Positions 17,113 to 26,047 of a stretch of 64,000 nucleotides of DNA are shown here, one piece after another. Under the pieces are notes generated by a model that was given only the letters and a program-made list of their open reading frames with translations, searched no databases and was not told where the DNA came from. The DNA is from JBMNMU01 sp050953505. GTDB lineage: Bacteria; Bacillota; Clostridia; Peptostreptococcales; Anaerovoracaceae. A program made the position numbers and the translations under genes. The DNA is taken from positions 1,674,001 to 1,738,000 of the forward strand of contig JBMNMU010000001.1 in NCBI GenBank assembly GCA_050953505.1, given 5' to 3'. The first letter of the stretch is position 1, and every line of letters begins with the position of its first letter.

Positions 17113-18063
17113 CTAGTCGAAAAGCCTGCTAATGGAATCGTTAGTAAATATTCTAATCATAGCCTCTGCAAACAAAGGTGCTACTGAAAGCATCTTTATC
17201 TTAGGAATTCTTTTTTCTTCAGGGATAGGCGTTGTGTTAAGGAGCACTAGCTCTTTAATTGCTGAATTCTCAATTCTTTCTATAGCAGGGCCGGATAGAA
17301 TAGGATGAGTTGCACATGCATAAACATTCTTTGCACCTAATTCAAGAAGGGCGTTGGCTGCATTGGTAATGGTTCCTGCTGTATCAATCATGTCATCCAC
17401 AAGAATAGCATTTTTGCCTTCGATGTCTCCAATGATATTCATGACTTCTGAGACATTTGCCTTGGGCCTTCTTTTATCTACGATAGCAATAGGAGCATCT
17501 AAAGGATGAGCCATGTTTCTTGCTCTTGTGACACTTCCATGGTCCGGTGATACTACCACCACATCATCCAGCTTCATCTCTCTAAAATATTTAACTAATA
17601 TAGGCATTCCTAGAAGGTGGTCTACAGGAATATTAAAGTAGCCTTGTATCTGTGATGCATGCAGGTCCATAGTGACCACACGATCCGCCCCTGCACTGCT
17701 TAATAAATCTGCTACTAATTTTGCTGTTATTGGATCTCTAGCTTTTGCCTTTCGGTCTTGTCTCGCATATCCATAATAAGGAATAACGGCATTGATTCTG
17801 CCTGCGGAAGCCCTCTTCATGGCATCGATCATAATCAAAAGCTCCATTAAGCTGTCGTTTACCGGATTACAGGTAGGTTGTACGATATAAGTATCAATCC
17901 CTCTCACTGTTTCCCATAAGCTTACAGAAACCTCACCATCGCTAAATTTACTAACGGTGGCTTTTCCTAATGGTTTACCCATAATTGATGCTATTTCCTC
18001 TGCCAGCTCTAAATTTGCATTACCGGCAAAAATTTTGAAATCCGGGAAGATTCCATTTTTCAT
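17113..18063 (-). CDS. prs: Ribose-phosphate pyrophosphokinase
   Basis: A 316-residue enzyme making PRPP from ribose 5-phosphate and ATP for nucleotide, His and Trp synthesis. Motifs: FSDGEVSVSLWETVRG, CNPVNDSLMELLIMIDA, MDLHASQIQGYF and the PRPP loop VDDMIDTAGTI. The ATG at 18063 follows AAAGAGGT and gives the normal family length; an upstream extension to 18147 has no ribosome binding site. Downstream of the GlmU-like gene, as in other Firmicutes. Confidence 0.97.
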   Translation of the reverse strand: MKNGIFPDFKIFAGNANLELAEEIASIMGKPLGKATVSKFSDGEVSVSLWETVRGIDTYIVQPTCNPVNDSLMELLIMIDAMKRASAGRINAVIPYYGYARQDRKAKARDPITAKLVADLLSSAGADRVVTMDLHASQIQGYFNIPVDHLLGMPILVKYFREMKLDDVVVVSPDHGSVTRARNMAHPLDAPIAIVDKRRPKANVSEVMNIIGDIEGKNAILVDDMIDTAGTITNAANALLELGAKNVYACATHPILSGPAIERIENSAIKELVLLNTTPIPEEKRIPKIKMLSVAPLFAEAMIRIFTNDSISRLFD

Positions 18064-18095
18064 TATTTTACCTCTTTCTTTTTTCACCTTGTTTA

Positions 18096-18830
18096 TTACT
18101 CTACTTTCTTTTTGTTTTTGTCTAATAGGCCTCTTCTTTGAACCCATCCTTCAATAGTTTTAGCTTTTGCTCTACCTACACATAACGCCCCTTTAGGGAT
18201 ATTTGTGGTAACAGTTGTTCCTGCTGCGATATAAGCGCTTTCTTCAATGGTGACAGGAGACACCACATTTGAGTTGCACCCAATAAAAGCACCGTCCTTT
18301 ACCATGGATCGATGCTTGTTTAATCCATCATAATTAACAAATATTACCCCACAACCGATATTTACATTTTCGCCCACATCTGAGTCGCCAATATATGCAA
18401 GATGGGAAGCTTTTGTTCCGTTTCCTAAAGAAGCATTTTTAACTTCTACGAAATCTCCAACCTTTACCCCATCCCCTAGCTTGCTGTTGGGTCTCAAATA
18501 TGCAAATGGTCCAATGGTAGTATTATTGCCCACTTCGCTGTTTAAAATTACTGAGTTTTGAATCTCATTTTCATTTCCAACCTTTGAGCTTACAATTCTG
18601 GTGTTTTGCCCTAAAATACAATTTTCTCCGATAACGGTGGGTCCTTCCAAAATAACACCTGGGTAAACGATGGTTCCTTTCCCAATCACTACCTCTTCAT
18701 CTATGTAAGCCGCTTTTAAGTCTATAAAACGCACGCCTTTTGAAAGGTGTTTTAGATTGATCTCAACTCTTTTTTTTTCACTTTCTTCGTATTCTATCAA
18801 CTCTTTCATCTCTTTTATTAAATCCCCCAA
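18096..18830 (-). CDS. Solo GlmU acetyltransferase domain (left-handed beta-helix)
   Basis: This 244-residue protein aligns with the linker helix and C-terminal half of GlmU only: VEINLKHLSKGVRFIDLKAAYID, GKGTIVYPGVILEG, GPFAYLRPNSKLG, VEVKNASLGNGTKASHLAYIGD, NIGCGVIFVNYDG and IAAGTTVTTNIPKGAL. These are the hexapeptide turns and active-site segments of glucosamine-1-phosphate N-acetyltransferase. The whole N-terminal uridyltransferase domain (~230 aa, GGxGTRM loop) is missing, and the 130 bases upstream do not encode it. The start is TTG 18830 or possibly ATG 18809. It lies at the usual glmU position before prs. The partner activity must be encoded elsewhere. Confidence 0.82.
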   Translation of the reverse strand: MGDLIKEMKELIEYEESEKKRVEINLKHLSKGVRFIDLKAAYIDEEVVIGKGTIVYPGVILEGPTVIGENCILGQNTRIVSSKVGNENEIQNSVILNSEVGNNTTIGPFAYLRPNSKLGDGVKVGDFVEVKNASLGNGTKASHLAYIGDSDVGENVNIGCGVIFVNYDGLNKHRSMVKDGAFIGCNSNVVSPVTIEESAYIAAGTTVTTNIPKGALCVGRAKAKTIEGWVQRRGLLDKNKKKVE

Positions 18831-18960
18831 ATTTCTTCACTTAACCCAGCACAACCCAGCACAAAATTTCCCGCCCAGTTAATTATACCATCTCACTATT
18901 CGTAGATAAAGTGTAACACGAAAAATGTTTGGGTAAAAAGGCTTAACTTTTTTTGCCAGC

Positions 18961-20376
18961 CTAGAGTATTTTGGGCGCGGTTAAGGGCATGCTTCCCTTT
19001 TCTATAATTATTTCCGCTACCTTATATATATCACCTGCACCCATGGTTATAACCAGGTCGCCACTCTGGGCATTATTAAGAACAAAGCTCGCCATCTCTT
19101 CGAAATCATCAAAATAATGAGCTTCCTTAGCGGGGTTGACTCGTTTTATCTCATTCACTAGTTCCTTTGAGCTTATTTTATAAATATTCTTTTCTCTTGC
19201 AGCATAAATTTCAGCCATAACTACCTTGTCGGCCTCATCAAAGGATTCAGCAAATTCGTCAAATAGCGCTACAGTTCTAGTGTAGGTGTGGGGTTGGAAA
19301 AGACACCAAATATTATTATGTTCAACATTCTTCGCTGCCTTTAAGGTAGCTTTGATTTCTGTTGGGTGGTGGGCATAGTCGTCTATCACTCTTACATTGT
19401 TTTGAGTCACACCAATGACATCAAACCTTCTTTGAGTTCCTGTATAAGCTTCTAAAGTAGAAACAATGGATTCTGCTGGTACCCCAAGCTCATATCCGCA
19501 AGCAAAGGCAGCTAAAGAATTTGCTATATTATGTTCACCTGGTATAGCAAGCTGCACAGTGCATAAATCCTTTCCTTGGTAACTAATATTAAAGGTAGGC
19601 ATGCCTGCAGAATTAAACAAAATATTGGAAGCATAATAATCGCATTTTTCATTAAATCCAAAAGTGATTACTTCGCTGCTCAAGTTTTTAATCAAGCTCT
19701 TAACAAAGGGGTTTCCATCAAATGCGATAATTTTTCCCTGCTTTGGAACTAGTTTGGTGAATTTTTCAAAGGAGCTAACTATATGCTCTACATCTTTAAA
19801 GTAATCTAGATGATCAGAATCGATATTTAGAATAATTTCGATCATAGGATTTAAGTATAGAAAACTATCCATATATTCGCAGGCCTCAGTAACAAAATAC
19901 TCGCTATTGCCCACCTTTACATTGCCATTAATCTCTTCTAGCTTACCTCCCAGAAGTATGGTTGGATCCTTGTATCCCTTTTCCAATATTAGGGATATCA
20001 TGGAAGTTGTGGTGGTCTTCCCATGAGTTCCTGCAACAGCAATACTTTTTTCATACTCCTTCATCAATACACCAAGGACATCAGCCCTGGTGACAGAGGG
20101 AATACCATTTTCAGCTGCGGCTACAAGCTCTGGATTATCCAAGGCCACTGCCGACGAGTAAATAACCAGGTCTGCCCCGGTTACGTTTTTGGCTCGGTGC
20201 CCCAAAAAAATCGATGCACCCTTTTCTATTAATCTATCTGTAATTTCACTTTCCTTCATATCTGACCCGGACACCCGATAGCCTCTTGATAAAAAAATTT
20301 CTGCAATGGCGCTTAGGCCAATGCCTCCGATGCCAACACAGTGGATATGCCGGAAATCATTCAAATTTAGCATCAC
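18961..20376 (-). CDS. murC: UDP-N-acetylmuramate--L-alanine ligase
   Basis: A 471-residue cytoplasmic Mur ligase adding L-Ala to UDP-MurNAc. It has an N-terminal Rossmann domain (IHCVGIGGIGLSAIAEIFL), the ATP loop AGTHGKTTTTSM near residue 110, the central-domain metal region (EACEYMDSFLYLNP, LNIDSDHLDYF) and the C-terminal domain (DDYAHHPTEIKATL). The start is GTG 20376 or ATG 20373, with GGAGG 6-9 bases upstream. Divergent from purR across ~217 bp. Confidence 0.96.
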   Translation of the reverse strand: MMLNLNDFRHIHCVGIGGIGLSAIAEIFLSRGYRVSGSDMKESEITDRLIEKGASIFLGHRAKNVTGADLVIYSSAVALDNPELVAAAENGIPSVTRADVLGVLMKEYEKSIAVAGTHGKTTTTSMISLILEKGYKDPTILLGGKLEEINGNVKVGNSEYFVTEACEYMDSFLYLNPMIEIILNIDSDHLDYFKDVEHIVSSFEKFTKLVPKQGKIIAFDGNPFVKSLIKNLSSEVITFGFNEKCDYYASNILFNSAGMPTFNISYQGKDLCTVQLAIPGEHNIANSLAAFACGYELGVPAESIVSTLEAYTGTQRRFDVIGVTQNNVRVIDDYAHHPTEIKATLKAAKNVEHNNIWCLFQPHTYTRTVALFDEFAESFDEADKVVMAEIYAAREKNIYKISSKELVNEIKRVNPAKEAHYFDDFEEMASFVLNNAQSGDLVITMGAGDIYKVAEIIIEKGSMPLTAPKIL

Positions 20377-20532
20377 AAATCCTCCGCTATTCTCTCTATT
20401 AAATTGTTTTTTGAAACAATCTTAATTCATTCCTTCTTATTTATAATAACCTTAATTTAAATTTTCTAGTTGGACAAAGTGATTATATCACAATTCCTTG
20501 AAAATAATGCTTTGAATTTGACAAAACCCCCC

Positions 20533-20545
20533 AAACCGAATAAAA
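20533..20545 (+). promoter_or_regulatory. Possible PurBox half-site upstream of purR
   Basis: AAACCGAATAAAA resembles the B. subtilis PurBox core (AWWWCCGAACWWT) and lies about 50 bases upstream of the purR start. I do not see a convincing inverted partner at the usual 16-17 base spacing, so this is only a candidate for autoregulation. Confidence 0.25.
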
Positions 20546-20593
20546 TTATCACACTCGTATATTTATATTCTTTGGCAACGGAGGATGTTACTC

Positions 20594-21418
20594 ATGAAAA
20601 GATCTGGTAGAATTGGCGCCATGATAAAAATTTTATCTGATAACCCTAATAAACTTTATTCACTGAGCTATTTTTGCCAGCTTTTTGGTGCTGCCAAATC
20701 TAGTATCAGCGAGGATATTCAAGCAGCCAGACAAATTCTTTCGGAAATGGAGCTGGGTATCATCGAAACCATTCCAGGTGCTGGTGGCGGAGTAAAGTTT
20801 GTTCCATACATTTCTCTTTCCGACGCCCATGACCTTCAAAACCTTCTTTGTGATAAATTAAAAGATGAAAGCCGGATTCTAGGCGGCGGATTTTTATATA
20901 CATCGGACTTAATGTTTGATTCTGCTATTGTAAAGCGTGCCGGTGAAATATTTGCTAGAAAATTCATGGATCTACGTGCAGACTATGTGGTTACCATTGA
21001 AGCTAAAGGGATTCCTGTCGCATTAATGACTGCGCACCAGCTAAACCTACCATTAGTAGTCATCCGCCGGGAAAGCAAAATCTCAGAGGGTTCTACCGTA
21101 AGCATCAATTACTTTTCCGGATCATCTGGACGGATTCAGAAAATGTCAATTGCAAAAAGAGCGGTGAAGCCTGGTTCAAAGGCCATCATTATTGATGATT
21201 TCATGCGAGCCGGGGGCAGTGTTAAGGGTGTAACGGATATTCTTGGTGAATTCGATGTAGAAGTGGTAGGAACTGGGGTGGTTATTGCTTCCACTGTTCC
21301 TGAACAGAAAAAAATAAATGACTTCTTCCCCTTAATTTGTCTGGGTGCTGTAGACGAAAACAAAAAAACCATCGAAGTCTTTCCGAATAATCTGATTTTT
21401 TTCGAAAATGTCTTGTAA
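20594..21418 (+). CDS. purR: Pur operon repressor PurR
   Basis: A 274-residue regulator with an N-terminal winged-helix domain (about residues 1-72; SISEDIQAARQILSEMELG) and a phosphoribosyltransferase-like domain with the PRPP loop AIIIDDFMRAGGSVKGV. In Firmicutes it represses purine genes and is released by PRPP. The ATG at 20594 is 9 bases from GGAGG; an ATG at 20585 overlaps that site. It is followed by spoVG, as in the B. subtilis purR-yabJ-spoVG order but without yabJ. Confidence 0.93.
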   Translation: MKRSGRIGAMIKILSDNPNKLYSLSYFCQLFGAAKSSISEDIQAARQILSEMELGIIETIPGAGGGVKFVPYISLSDAHDLQNLLCDKLKDESRILGGGFLYTSDLMFDSAIVKRAGEIFARKFMDLRADYVVTIEAKGIPVALMTAHQLNLPLVVIRRESKISEGSTVSINYFSGSSGRIQKMSIAKRAVKPGSKAIIIDDFMRAGGSVKGVTDILGEFDVEVVGTGVVIASTVPEQKKINDFFPLICLGAVDENKKTIEVFPNNLIFFENVL

Positions 21419-21440
21419 ATTTTTCTAATTGCTATATAAT
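21413..21440 (+). promoter_or_regulatory. Sigma-A-type promoter for spoVG
   Basis: TTGTAA (21413-21418) and TATAAT (21435-21440) are 16 bases apart and lie over the purR stop, about 65 bases before spoVG. In B. subtilis spoVG uses sigma-H; I see no clear sigma-H signature. Confidence 0.5.
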
Positions 21441-21504
21441 GTTTTAAAGATGAATGCGTTTAGCGCACTTGAGAATGGAATAGGCATGAAAGGATGGTGT
21501 CAGT

Positions 21505-21807
21505 ATGGATATAACTGATGTAAGAGTTCGTAAAGTCAATGATGAAGGCAAAATGAAGGCTGTTGTGTCGGTGACTTTTGATGATGAGTTTGTCGTTCAT
21601 GATATTAAGATTATTGAAGGACAGAATGGCTTATTCATTGCTATGCCGAGCAGAAAGATGGGAGAAGGTGACTTTAGGGACATCGCCCACCCATTAGTGT
21701 CAGAAACCCGTAACAAGATCAAAGATGCGATTTTCGCTGAATACGAAAAAGTTCTGGCAGCAAGAGAAGAAGAGGAAAATGCTGCTCCTTCTCAAGAAGA
21801 AGAGTAA
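21505..21807 (+). CDS. spoVG: Septation/regulatory protein SpoVG
   Basis: A 100-residue RNA/DNA-binding regulator. MDITDVRVRKVNDEGKMKAV, FVVHDIKIIEG and GLFIAMPSRKMGEGDFRDIAHP are near-invariant SpoVG blocks; the C-terminus is acidic and variable. It acts in asymmetric septation and gene regulation in Firmicutes. An ISL3 element starts 33 bases after the stop and separates the gene from its original terminator at 23368-23403. Confidence 0.97.
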   Translation: MDITDVRVRKVNDEGKMKAVVSVTFDDEFVVHDIKIIEGQNGLFIAMPSRKMGEGDFRDIAHPLVSETRNKIKDAIFAEYEKVLAAREEEENAAPSQEEE

Positions 21808-21894
21808 TAATAGTTCAAATACATATCACAAACAAAACTGGCTCTATGTCAAATGTTGGGGTTGAGCCTTGTAAAACAGAATGAAAATATTTTT

Positions 21895-21925
21895 CTAGAG
21901 GCGGTGTAAACCGTCTCTAGTTTTT
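21895..21925 (+). terminator. Terminator hairpin inside the IS left end
   Basis: CTAGAGGCGGT pairs with ACCGTCTCTAG (one mismatch), followed by TTTTT on the plus strand; an AT-rich tract on the other side may let it act on the transposase transcript too. The same structure is in IS copy 2 at 23486-23516. Confidence 0.65.
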
Positions 21926-22044
21926 CTTATTAAAGTTCTAATAAATCATCCCTAACCCTCATATAAAATCACACCAAAATTAATGTAACCAGGATATTGG
22001 CTACAAGTAGCGGTCACCGTATCAGAATTTAATGAAATAATGAT

Positions 22045-23229
22045 CTATGCTGCAGTTGCATGAAGAATCCTATTCCTGAATCGTTTAAAATTTTTAACTC
22101 CGAAGGATATTCTCTTAATGACCTTGATTTTGTTGTTTGTCCCCTCGGTAAATCCATTACTGAATCCACAATCGAAGGCAGCGAGTATCTCTTTGTCCCA
22201 TCTGCTGAAGGTACCAACACAGCTTTTAAAATCTTGAAGATCCACACTTCCAACCAGCAGAAACCATTCCTTTAAACGTGATCTTGCCTGGTGGATATCT
22301 TTACTGGCCATAAAGGAATAGAATTTTTCCTTCAACATATAGGCATCTCTAATATTAGTTGAAACTTGAAGCATTCCTTCAAGCTGGATACGCTCATCCT
22401 GGGTAAGGTCTTCATTATGCTTAAGGAGTATCCATCTACTCTTTTTAAAATATATCCGTCTGTCTTTGCCAAACTTCTTTTGCTCCTCCTTCCGAACCCT
22501 TTCTAAAGCCCACGTCACTTGTCTGCAAACGTGGAATTTGTCTGCGACTACCTGTGCATTTGGGAATAGCGAGTGCACAATCTGGCGAAAATGATTACTC
22601 ATATCTATTACAAAATATTTCACATTGTTTCTATCAGCCTTATCTATATCTAGAAAATATTTGTAGAGATCCTCAGCCTTACGGCTCTCCAAGATGTCAA
22701 GAACCTGCTTCTTTTTAGGGTTTGTAAGTATGCATTGGAATTTGTGGCCGCCTGCGTTTCCTTTGAATTCGTCAATAGATAGAACCTCCGGTAAAGATGG
22801 CTTGGGGTAAGATATATAGTCTAATAGTCTAGCTGCAGCCGTTTGTGATACATTATGACGTTCAGCCACGCTTTTTATCGAGCATACTCTTCTAAACTCG
22901 TCCATGATTTGCGCCTGCTTTCTTGTGGTAATTCTCTGATACTTTGGAAGAAAGCTGATGTTTTGATTGAAACTTTTACCGCAATGAGGGCAATAATAAC
23001 GTCTTTTATGTATGTGCAGGTATACAGCAGTTCCAAATATAGCTGAATCTTTCACTATTTGAGTCCGGTAATCATGAGTTCTTTTTGTTTCGTGTCGACA
23101 ATGTGGGCACACTTGAGTCTCCAGCTTCATTTCAAGGTAGATGTGAACCGATCCTTCAACATTTTCCACTTTTGTCACAATTACATCTTTTAATCCGAGT
23201 AATTCTTCAGTATAATCAGTATAGAGCAT
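22045..23229 (-). CDS. ISL3-family transposase (copy 1)
   Basis: A 394-residue transposase. It has an N-terminal zinc finger (CPHCRHETKRTH and YYCPHCGKSF), a helix-turn-helix region (SVAERHNVSQTAAARLL) and a DDE domain: D in LSIDEFKG, D in YFVIDMSNHF followed by PNAQVVADKFH, and E in FTEGTNNKIKVIKR. The length is full and no frameshift is seen, so it is likely active. The ATG is preceded by AAGGAGG. Identical in sequence to the transposase at 23636-24820. Confidence 0.95.
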   Translation of the reverse strand: MLYTDYTEELLGLKDVIVTKVENVEGSVHIYLEMKLETQVCPHCRHETKRTHDYRTQIVKDSAIFGTAVYLHIHKRRYYCPHCGKSFNQNISFLPKYQRITTRKQAQIMDEFRRVCSIKSVAERHNVSQTAAARLLDYISYPKPSLPEVLSIDEFKGNAGGHKFQCILTNPKKKQVLDILESRKAEDLYKYFLDIDKADRNNVKYFVIDMSNHFRQIVHSLFPNAQVVADKFHVCRQVTWALERVRKEEQKKFGKDRRIYFKKSRWILLKHNEDLTQDERIQLEGMLQVSTNIRDAYMLKEKFYSFMASKDIHQARSRLKEWFLLVGSVDLQDFKSCVGTFSRWDKEILAAFDCGFSNGFTEGTNNKIKVIKRISFGVKNFKRFRNRILHATAA

Positions 23230-23367
23230 AATAAAACCTCCTTAAATATTGTTGTGGTGACTCTATTTTACAAGAGATTTTATTAATGCTCTATCTTTTT
23301 TTGCAAAAAAGAGAAAAGTTGGAGCATTTGATTTTCTCAAATACCCCAACATTCATTATAGAGCCAC

Positions 23368-23403
23368 AAAACTACAGACTGCAAGCATGCCTGTAGTTTT
23401 TCT
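23368..23403 (+). terminator. Original spoVG terminator, displaced by the IS
   Basis: AAAACTACAG pairs with CTGTAGTTTT around a 13-base loop, followed by a T-rich run. Removing IS copy 1 and one target duplication joins this hairpin directly to the DNA downstream of spoVG, so it was the spoVG terminator. The IS target site overlaps its 5' arm, and the duplication regenerated the arm. Confidence 0.75.
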
Positions 23404-23430
23404 TTTTTTCTTAATATTCCAATCCTTTTC

Positions 23431-24956
23431 GGCTCTATGTCAAATGTTGGGGTTGAGCCTTGTAAAACAGAATGAAAATATTTTTCTAGAGGCGGTGTAA
23501 ACCGTCTCTAGTTTTTCTTATTAAAGTTCTAATAAATCATCCCTAACCCTCATATAAAATCACACCAAAATTAATGTAACCAGGATATTGGCTACAAGTA
23601 GCGGTCACCGTATCAGAATTTAATGAAATAATGATCTATGCTGCAGTTGCATGAAGAATCCTATTCCTGAATCGTTTAAAATTTTTAACTCCGAAGGATA
23701 TTCTCTTAATGACCTTGATTTTGTTGTTTGTCCCCTCGGTAAATCCATTACTGAATCCACAATCGAAGGCAGCGAGTATCTCTTTGTCCCATCTGCTGAA
23801 GGTACCAACACAGCTTTTAAAATCTTGAAGATCCACACTTCCAACCAGCAGAAACCATTCCTTTAAACGTGATCTTGCCTGGTGGATATCTTTACTGGCC
23901 ATAAAGGAATAGAATTTTTCCTTCAACATATAGGCATCTCTAATATTAGTTGAAACTTGAAGCATTCCTTCAAGCTGGATACGCTCATCCTGGGTAAGGT
24001 CTTCATTATGCTTAAGGAGTATCCATCTACTCTTTTTAAAATATATCCGTCTGTCTTTGCCAAACTTCTTTTGCTCCTCCTTCCGAACCCTTTCTAAAGC
24101 CCACGTCACTTGTCTGCAAACGTGGAATTTGTCTGCGACTACCTGTGCATTTGGGAATAGCGAGTGCACAATCTGGCGAAAATGATTACTCATATCTATT
24201 ACAAAATATTTCACATTGTTTCTATCAGCCTTATCTATATCTAGAAAATATTTGTAGAGATCCTCAGCCTTACGGCTCTCCAAGATGTCAAGAACCTGCT
24301 TCTTTTTAGGGTTTGTAAGTATGCATTGGAATTTGTGGCCGCCTGCGTTTCCTTTGAATTCGTCAATAGATAGAACCTCCGGTAAAGATGGCTTGGGGTA
24401 AGATATATAGTCTAATAGTCTAGCTGCAGCCGTTTGTGATACATTATGACGTTCAGCCACGCTTTTTATCGAGCATACTCTTCTAAACTCGTCCATGATT
24501 TGCGCCTGCTTTCTTGTGGTAATTCTCTGATACTTTGGAAGAAAGCTGATGTTTTGATTGAAACTTTTACCGCAATGAGGGCAATAATAACGTCTTTTAT
24601 GTATGTGCAGGTATACAGCAGTTCCAAATATAGCTGAATCTTTCACTATTTGAGTCCGGTAATCATGAGTTCTTTTTGTTTCGTGTCGACAATGTGGGCA
24701 CACTTGAGTCTCCAGCTTCATTTCAAGGTAGATGTGAACCGATCCTTCAACATTTTCCACTTTTGTCACAATTACATCTTTTAATCCGAGTAATTCTTCA
24801 GTATAATCAGTATAGAGCATAATAAAACCTCCTTAAATATTGTTGTGGTGACTCTATTTTACAAGAGATTTTATTAATGCTCTATCTTTTTTTGCAAAAA
24901 AGAGAAAAGTTGGAGCATTTGATTTTCTCAAATACCCCAACATTCATTATAGAGCC
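23431..24956. mobile_element. ISL3-family insertion sequence, copy 2
   Basis: The same 1526-bp element in the same orientation as copy 1, only 65 bases away. It is flanked by its own perfect 8-bp duplication TCCTTTTC (23423-23430 and 24957-24964), which differs from that of copy 1. The two therefore arose by separate insertions rather than by tandem duplication of the region. Confidence 0.96.
23636..24820 (-). CDS. ISL3-family transposase (copy 2)
   Basis: A 394-residue protein identical to the transposase at 22045-23229, with intact zinc-finger, HTH and DDE regions. The lack of any difference between the copies implies very recent transposition. The same caution applies to its neighbours: the short frames inside it on the other strand are not genes. 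Confidence 0.95.
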   Translation of the reverse strand: MLYTDYTEELLGLKDVIVTKVENVEGSVHIYLEMKLETQVCPHCRHETKRTHDYRTQIVKDSAIFGTAVYLHIHKRRYYCPHCGKSFNQNISFLPKYQRITTRKQAQIMDEFRRVCSIKSVAERHNVSQTAAARLLDYISYPKPSLPEVLSIDEFKGNAGGHKFQCILTNPKKKQVLDILESRKAEDLYKYFLDIDKADRNNVKYFVIDMSNHFRQIVHSLFPNAQVVADKFHVCRQVTWALERVRKEEQKKFGKDRRIYFKKSRWILLKHNEDLTQDERIQLEGMLQVSTNIRDAYMLKEKFYSFMASKDIHQARSRLKEWFLLVGSVDLQDFKSCVGTFSRWDKEILAAFDCGFSNGFTEGTNNKIKVIKRISFGVKNFKRFRNRILHATAA

Positions 24957-25045
24957 TCCTTTTCTGTTAATTCAACAATTTTATTTTTCATTATTTTTCA
25001 ACTAGTCACATATACTCTAACGAGATATGCAATGGAGGATAAATA

Positions 25046-26044
25046 ATGAAAAGATACTACAAGAATATTTTGAAGTACGCTATTTGTATATGCCTATTGG
25101 TGTGTTTTTCCTTGATCATAATGCCCATGGTATTAGTGGGTTTATACCCCAATGCAATAGTACCGGACAAGGATCCTTCTCCTTCTGAAGGTGAGCCCCG
25201 TCTAATCACTGTCTATAGACACAATACTAGCAAAACCGAAACTATTGACTTTGAAGAGTATGTGAAAGGTGTAGTTGCAGGAGAAATGCCATCTAATTTT
25301 GAGATGGAAGCATTAAAAGCTCAGGCCGTTGCTGCAAGGACCTATTCACTATCTAAGATCATTCGCTCCGGTGATGGTGGCAACCCAGATCATCCTTCTG
25401 CACCCATTTGCGACGACACCCATTGCCAGGTTTATCGTAGCCCAGCGGAGCTAAAGGAAATTAAATCTGAAGAATGGATGAATACCGGATGGCCAAGAAT
25501 TGAAGAAGCTGTAAATAGTACAAGAGGACAACTCATGTACTATGAGGGTTCCCTTGTGGAGCAGCCCTTGTTCCATTCTTCCAGTGGGGGGCGAACAGAA
25601 AATTCCGAGGATGTTTTTGTTTCTGCACTCCCTTATTTAAGAGCTGTGGACAGTCCCTATGAAAAAGATGCGCCTCATCAAAACCAACAGTTAACAATTC
25701 CATTAGACGAGTTCACAAAAAAATTAAAAAGAGCCTATCCTAATGAAAATATAGGCACCATTAAGAGCAGCACTGTAAAAATCCTAAGTCGCAGCGACGG
25801 AGGGCGAGTGGTTGATGTAAAGATAGGAAATTTAACGCTAAAGGGCCGAAAAATCCGAGAAATCTTCGGCCTGCGCTCTGCCAACTTTACTTTATCTATT
25901 CAAGGAAACACTGTAGTCTTTACCTCTGACGGCTATGGCCATGGTGTTGGAATGAGCCAGTGGGGCGCCAATGGAATGGCCCAAGCAGGTTACAACTACA
26001 AAGAGATTCTTTCCCATTATTACACCGGTGTGGAAATATATTAG
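25046..26044 (+). CDS. spoIID: Stage II sporulation protein D (SpoIID)
   Basis: A 332-residue membrane-anchored lytic transglycosylase needed for forespore engulfment, where it works with SpoIIM and SpoIIP. It has an N-terminal anchor (residues 9-33), then the SpoIID core with the catalytic-glutamate region VVAGEMPSNFEMEALKAQAV, SSGGRTENSEDVF and the C-terminal GYGHGVGMSQWGANGMA. ATG 25046 follows ATGGAGGAT. A possible sigma-E-like element (ATTATT...CATATACT) lies between 24985 and 25016, just downstream of IS copy 2. It is convergent with murA, only 3 bases apart. Confidence 0.94.
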   Translation: MKRYYKNILKYAICICLLVCFSLIIMPMVLVGLYPNAIVPDKDPSPSEGEPRLITVYRHNTSKTETIDFEEYVKGVVAGEMPSNFEMEALKAQAVAARTYSLSKIIRSGDGGNPDHPSAPICDDTHCQVYRSPAELKEIKSEEWMNTGWPRIEEAVNSTRGQLMYYEGSLVEQPLFHSSSGGRTENSEDVFVSALPYLRAVDSPYEKDAPHQNQQLTIPLDEFTKKLKRAYPNENIGTIKSSTVKILSRSDGGRVVDVKIGNLTLKGRKIREIFGLRSANFTLSIQGNTVVFTSDGYGHGVGMSQWGANGMAQAGYNYKEILSHYYTGVEIY

Positions 26045-26047
26045 TTT

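Larger units (their letters stand above)
21840..23365. mobile_element. ISL3-family insertion sequence, copy 1
   Basis: A 1526-bp element bounded by imperfect inverted repeats: the left end begins GGCTCTATGTCAAATGTTGG, and the right end read in reverse begins GGCTCTATAATGAATGTTGG. It is flanked by a perfect 8-bp target duplication ACAAAACT (21832-21839 and 23366-23373). The ends beginning GGCTC, the 8-bp duplication and the single zinc-finger DDE transposase define ISL3. A hairpin plus T-run near the left end (21895-21925) can stop transcription entering from spoVG. Confidence 0.96.

Noticed and set aside
22060..24637. Plus-strand frames within the two IS copies
   Set aside because: They are antisense to the intact transposases and identical in both copies only because the element is duplicated.
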